A stretch of 64,000 nt of DNA from Chlorobium sp. (GTDB taxonomy: Bacteria; Bacteroidota; Chlorobiia; Chlorobiales; Chlorobiaceae): positions 3,254 to 67,253 of the forward strand of contig JANQGE010000037.1 in the NCBI GenBank assembly GCA_028277485.1, read 5' to 3'. Each line of letters starts with the position of its first letter. Position 1 is the stretch's first letter. Of the stretch, positions 61,356 to 64,000 are shown piece by piece. The position numbers and the translations under genes are program-made. The notes under the pieces are model-generated. The model was not told the DNA's origin and searched no databases. It worked only from the letters and a program-made list of their open reading frames with translations.

Positions 61356-63044
61356 ATGGGCGCAAAGCCATGGATTAAGCATTACGACAGTGGAGTACCG
61401 TCCACGTTGGAGCCTTACCCTCTTTATACCATAGTTGATTTAGTCCGCAAGCGAGCCGAAGAAGTTCCCGACATGCCCGCCCTGTATTTCAAAGGTTCTG
61501 CCATGACGTGGTATGAGCTGGAAAGGTTAAGCAATGCACTGGCTTCGGCTCTTGTGTCCGAAGGATTGCGGAAAGGGGAGAGGGTTGCTCTGTTGATGCC
61601 GAATTCTCCACAGATGATTATCTGTGAGCTGGCTGTGTGGAAATCAGGTGCGGTTGTGGTGCCGATGAACCCGCTTTACACCGAAGATGAGGTTGGCTAC
61701 GCACTGAAGGAGTGCGGGGCGGAAATTGCGGTTGTTCTGACACCTTTTTACCGGAAGGTCAGGTCGGCGAAGTCCGGGACAGGGTTGCGCAAAGTTATAG
61801 CAACCAATATCAAAGAGTACCTTTCTCCCCTGAAAAGAGTGCTTTTCACTCTCCTGAAAGAAAAGAAAGAAGGGCATGCCGTAGAGCTTGAGGCCGGCGA
61901 TCTCTGGCTTGGCGATATGATTGAGGCTCATCTCGGTTCGCCGGTTCCGGATATTTCGGCTCTTCCTTCCGATCCGGCACTCTTTCTTTTCACCGGCGGC
62001 ACTACAGGAACGCCCAAGTGCGCAGTCTGTACTCATCATGCCATGATTGTCAGCGGCAAGCAAGTATCCACATGGTTCAGTGTCGTGCTTGACAAGGGAA
62101 AAGACATAGTTATGCTCAACATGCCGCTCTTTCATGTGTACGCTCAGGTTGGCATACTCGGGGCGGCAATTGTCGAAAAACAACCCTTTGTCCTCGTCCC
62201 CAATCCTCGCGACCTCGACGATCTGGTCGCAACCATTAAAAAGCTCAAACCCGCTGTTCTGCCGGGTGTCCCGACACTGTTTACCGCTTTGATCAACCAT
62301 CCTCGCGTTAAAAAGGACCGCAAGATTCTCGGGTCATTAAAACTGTGTGTTTCCGGTGCAGCACCTTTGCTGCTTGAAACAAAGAAAAGGTTTGAGGAGT
62401 TGACCGGCGGAAGAATCATTGACGCGTACGCTCTTACCGAATCGATGATAGGTTCCGTGCTGACCCCTGTTCTTGGGCAGTACAAAGAGGGCGCCGTCGG
62501 CATTCCCGCTCCGGATGTAGACATTCGTATTGTCGATCAGGACAGGGAAGATCGTGAACTGCCTCCCAACGAGGTCGGCGAAGTGATAATGCGTGCTCCG
62601 CAGCTCATGAAGGAGTATTGGCAGCGGCCTGATGAAACCGTCGCAGCGATTCGGGACGGCTGGTTATTTACCGGTGACCTTGGCTATCTCGACGAAGACG
62701 GCTACCTGTTCATCATCGACAGGAAAAAGGATGTCATCAAGCCCAGCGGCTTCCAGGTTTGGCCAAGGGATGTCGAAGAAGTCCTGACATTACATCCTCA
62801 TGTATCCGAAGCCGGTGTTGCCGGTGTGCCGGATGACTATCAGGGCGAGGCGGTCAAAGCATGGGTTGTGCTCCGCGAGGGATGTGGGCTGGAAGTTGAC
62901 GAACTGCGCGAATTTTGTAAAGCAAAGCTTACGGCCTATAAAGTGCCGAAGCATATCAAATTTGTAGACAGCTTGCCGAAATCGCTGGTCGGCAAGGTTT
63001 TGCGCCGTAAACTCGTCGAAGAGCACTGCACGGCCGCGTCCTGA
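61356..63044 (+). CDS. Long-chain fatty acid-CoA ligase
   Basis: A 562-residue AMP-forming acyl-CoA synthetase (FadD-like). The P-loop-like A3 motif is FLFTGGTTGTPKCAV near residue 205, the A5 motif YALTES follows, and A7-A8 are GWLFTGDLGYLDEDGYLFIIDRKKDVIKPSG-type segments. The C-terminal Lys of A10 is in SLVGKVLRRKL. It activates fatty acids with ATP and CoA. It stands alone on the plus strand and is preceded by a long non-coding region. Confidence 0.92.
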   Translation: MGAKPWIKHYDSGVPSTLEPYPLYTIVDLVRKRAEEVPDMPALYFKGSAMTWYELERLSNALASALVSEGLRKGERVALLMPNSPQMIICELAVWKSGAVVVPMNPLYTEDEVGYALKECGAEIAVVLTPFYRKVRSAKSGTGLRKVIATNIKEYLSPLKRVLFTLLKEKKEGHAVELEAGDLWLGDMIEAHLGSPVPDISALPSDPALFLFTGGTTGTPKCAVCTHHAMIVSGKQVSTWFSVVLDKGKDIVMLNMPLFHVYAQVGILGAAIVEKQPFVLVPNPRDLDDLVATIKKLKPAVLPGVPTLFTALINHPRVKKDRKILGSLKLCVSGAAPLLLETKKRFEELTGGRIIDAYALTESMIGSVLTPVLGQYKEGAVGIPAPDVDIRIVDQDREDRELPPNEVGEVIMRAPQLMKEYWQRPDETVAAIRDGWLFTGDLGYLDEDGYLFIIDRKKDVIKPSGFQVWPRDVEEVLTLHPHVSEAGVAGVPDDYQGEAVKAWVVLREGCGLEVDELREFCKAKLTAYKVPKHIKFVDSLPKSLVGKVLRRKLVEEHCTAAS

Positions 63045-63082
63045 AATTCCTGTCCCATTCCTTCATACCCTCATACCTTTCG

Positions 63083-63186
63083 GGAAAAACGGTCGTGATT
63101 ACCGGCGCTGCTGGGGGAAACCGGCAGCTTCACCGCCAAGTGTTTTGGCCGCGCGGGCGCGTCGGTCATGCTCAGCGGCTGTAACC
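63083..63186 (+). pseudogene. Relic of a short-chain dehydrogenase N-terminus
   Basis: Bases from 63083 read GKTVVITGAAGG, the classic SDR cofactor-binding start. After one inserted base the other frame continues GSFTAKCFGRAGASVMLSG, the expected next helix and strand. Nothing of the rest of a dehydrogenase remains. The fragment lies between the acyl-CoA ligase and the RRM gene. Confidence 0.55.
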
Positions 63187-63264
63187 ATGCTGGATGTTGT
63201 GAAGTTGGCCCCTTGAGATTTCCGGTGGGACAAGGTTGTAATCCGATTGATAATGAGGTATATT

Positions 63265-63371
63265 GACGCGTCAGTCAATGGTTGGCTGGACGCTTTCAGG
63301 TGATTTGTGCTTTTGGTTATTTGACAGCGTTTCTCTTTTGATCAAAGCACATATTACCATGAGGTAAACAC
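63265..63371 (+). promoter_or_regulatory. Structured 5' leader of the RRM gene (Chlorobi-RRM-like)
   Basis: Three hairpins precede the start codon. The first is GCGTC-AGTCAA paired with TTGGCT-G-GACGC (63268-63293, one bulge, 3-base loop). The second is TGTGCTTTTG (63306-63315) with CAAAGCACA (63343-63351). The third is TTACC/GGTAA (63354-63367) whose right arm overlaps the ribosome site GAGGT. A conserved RNA named Chlorobi-RRM has been described upstream of such genes in this phylum; from memory, this leader may be a member. Translation control by RNA folding or autoregulation is plausible. Confidence 0.6.
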
Positions 63372-63644
63372 ATGAACATTTACATTGGCAATCTGGATTA
63401 CGGAGTGACCGCAGACGATCTTCGCGATGCATTCTCACAATTCGGAGAGGTTTCGAGTGCAAACGTCATTACCGACAAGTTCACCGGCCGTTCAAAAGGT
63501 TTTGGTTTCGTTGAAATGCCAAACGACGGGGAAGCCACGGAAGCTATCGATTCGTTGCATGATACCGACTTGAGCGGTCGTTCTATCAGGGTCAACCAGG
63601 CAAGGCCCCGGGAAGAACGTCCAGCCTCCAGACCGCGTTACTAA
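63372..63644 (+). CDS. RRM-domain RNA-binding protein
   Basis: A 90-residue single RRM protein like the cyanobacterial and Chlorobi Rbp proteins. RNP2 is IYIGNL (residues 3-8) and RNP1 is SKGFGFVE (41-48). A short Arg-rich tail (ARPREERPASRPRY) follows. It should bind RNA, and cyanobacterial relatives are often cold-induced. It has a structured leader and its own terminator, so it is a single-gene unit. Confidence 0.93.
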   Translation: MNIYIGNLDYGVTADDLRDAFSQFGEVSSANVITDKFTGRSKGFGFVEMPNDGEATEAIDSLHDTDLSGRSIRVNQARPREERPASRPRY

Positions 63645-63671
63645 GCCAAAGAAACTCTTTTCGGGTACCTT

Positions 63672-63710
63672 AAAAAACCGCCGAGCTGCTGTATGCAGAG
63701 GCGGTTTTTT
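63672..63710 (+). terminator. Rho-independent terminator after the RRM gene
   Basis: AAAAAACCGCC (63672-63682) pairs with GGCGGTTTTTT (63700-63710), followed by GG. The stem with its own U-run is a typical bidirectional-looking terminator 28 bases after the stop codon. A repeat copy starts 5 bases later. Confidence 0.88.
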
Positions 63711-63714
63711 GGTT

Positions 63715-63831
63715 GGGCACCTCTGTTTATTTATTCCGCGCTTCAACTGCTTCGTTGAGCGGATAGAAAGGGGTTTCTGCGCTCCGTTCGCCTTGCACAT
63801 GAGTCGTTCATGACAATAAATAAAGGTGCCT
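63715..63831 (+). repeat. GGGCACCTC repeat, long copy with type-B core
   Basis: A 117-base copy from GGGCACCTCTGTTTATTTATTCC-type left end to AATAAATAAAGGTGCC. It has the core TTCAACTGCTTCGTTGAGCG and the inner segment GCGCTCCGTTCGCCTTGCAC. Confidence 0.92.
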
Positions 63832-63929
63832 TATCGGTGCCTGGTTGCAAGAGGAAAAAACGGCCAGAATGTTTAAAACAGCCGTTCTATTATCTAAGAA
63901 TGATTATTTTTGACGTGGCAACAAATTAA

Positions 63930-64000
63930 GGGCACCTCTAAAAAGTGTCATGAGCGAGCAAAGTGTAAGGCGGACGGAGCGGAGAAACCGGAATGTACAC
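63930..64000 (-). repeat. GGGCACCTC repeat, reverse copy cut by the window end
   Basis: GGGCACCTCTAAAAAGTGTC, then ATGAGCGAGCAAAGTGTAAG and GGCGGACGGAGCGGAGAAACC, the left half of a long reverse-oriented copy. The window ends before its right terminus. Confidence 0.88.

Noticed and set aside
1..64000. CRISPR arrays, tRNA and rRNA genes
   Set aside because: The spaced repeats in the window are single intergenic copies kilobases apart with conserved interiors, not a spacer array. No tRNA T-loop or rRNA signature sequences were found by eye.

Overview
The window looks like chromosome from a green sulfur bacterium (Chlorobiales, most like the marine Prosthecochloris / Chlorobium phaeobacteroides group). 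This is inferred from a BchC-type bacteriochlorophyll biosynthesis gene, the cobalamin genes cobT/cobS, an RRM-type RNA-binding protein with a structured leader, and an otherwise compact set of chromosomal genes with GC content near 50%. No tRNA, rRNA, CRISPR array, intact transposase or prophage was recognised.

Layout. 1-2.4 kb: end of cobT, an alpha/beta hydrolase, cobS, OsmC. 2.5-5.8 kb: SLAC1/TehA-like channel, DUF134 regulator, WG-repeat lipoprotein, small lipoprotein. 5.8-11.6 kb (minus strand): SET-domain membrane protein, MerA/Lpd-like flavoprotein, small membrane protein, single-domain response regulator and a large PAS histidine kinase. 11.9-16.4 kb: an ABC export system (ATPase, FtsX-type permease, HlyD-type adaptor). 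16.4-20.7 kb (minus strand): DinB, then a ynbE-ydbL-ydbH module for lipid traffic across the envelope, and a DUF2141 protein. 21-28.8 kb: a HAD phosphatase, rRNA methyltransferase, DUF4292 lipoprotein, Fe/Mn superoxide dismutase, coaE, tatC, polyprenyl synthetase and a PASTA protein. 29-36.3 kb: ClC channel, an incomplete nucleoside-type ABC importer in one operon with bchC, a small membrane protein, folD. 36.6-41.3 kb: DUF3109, rpoN, hslV, hslU, aroQ. 41.5-50 kb: outer-membrane barrel, TPR protein, DoxX-like protein, priA, adk, a hypothetical protein, rlmN, and an SDR-type NAD(P)-binding protein. 50.3-52.6 kb: an accessory patch with a restriction-enzyme fragment, a probable toxin-antitoxin pair, a possible methyltransferase stub, and a broken paralogue of the SDR gene. 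52.8-57.1 kb: tolC-macA-macB efflux operon. 57.1-63.6 kb: M48 protease, OGG1-like glycosylase, KamA-like radical SAM enzyme, acyl-CoA ligase, RRM protein.

The most striking non-coding feature is a family of about 20 whole or partial copies of a 70-117 bp element with matching ends (GGGCACCTCTAT...ATAGAGGTGCCC) between genes across the whole window. Several copies start at the first base after a stop codon, and one supplies part of the stop codon. It resembles a MITE or REP-type family, and no transposase for it is visible here. Other leads are the decayed restriction-modification / toxin-antitoxin island, an 86-nt RNA-like structure upstream of ynbE, and a leader of the RRM gene whose last hairpin covers the ribosome binding site.
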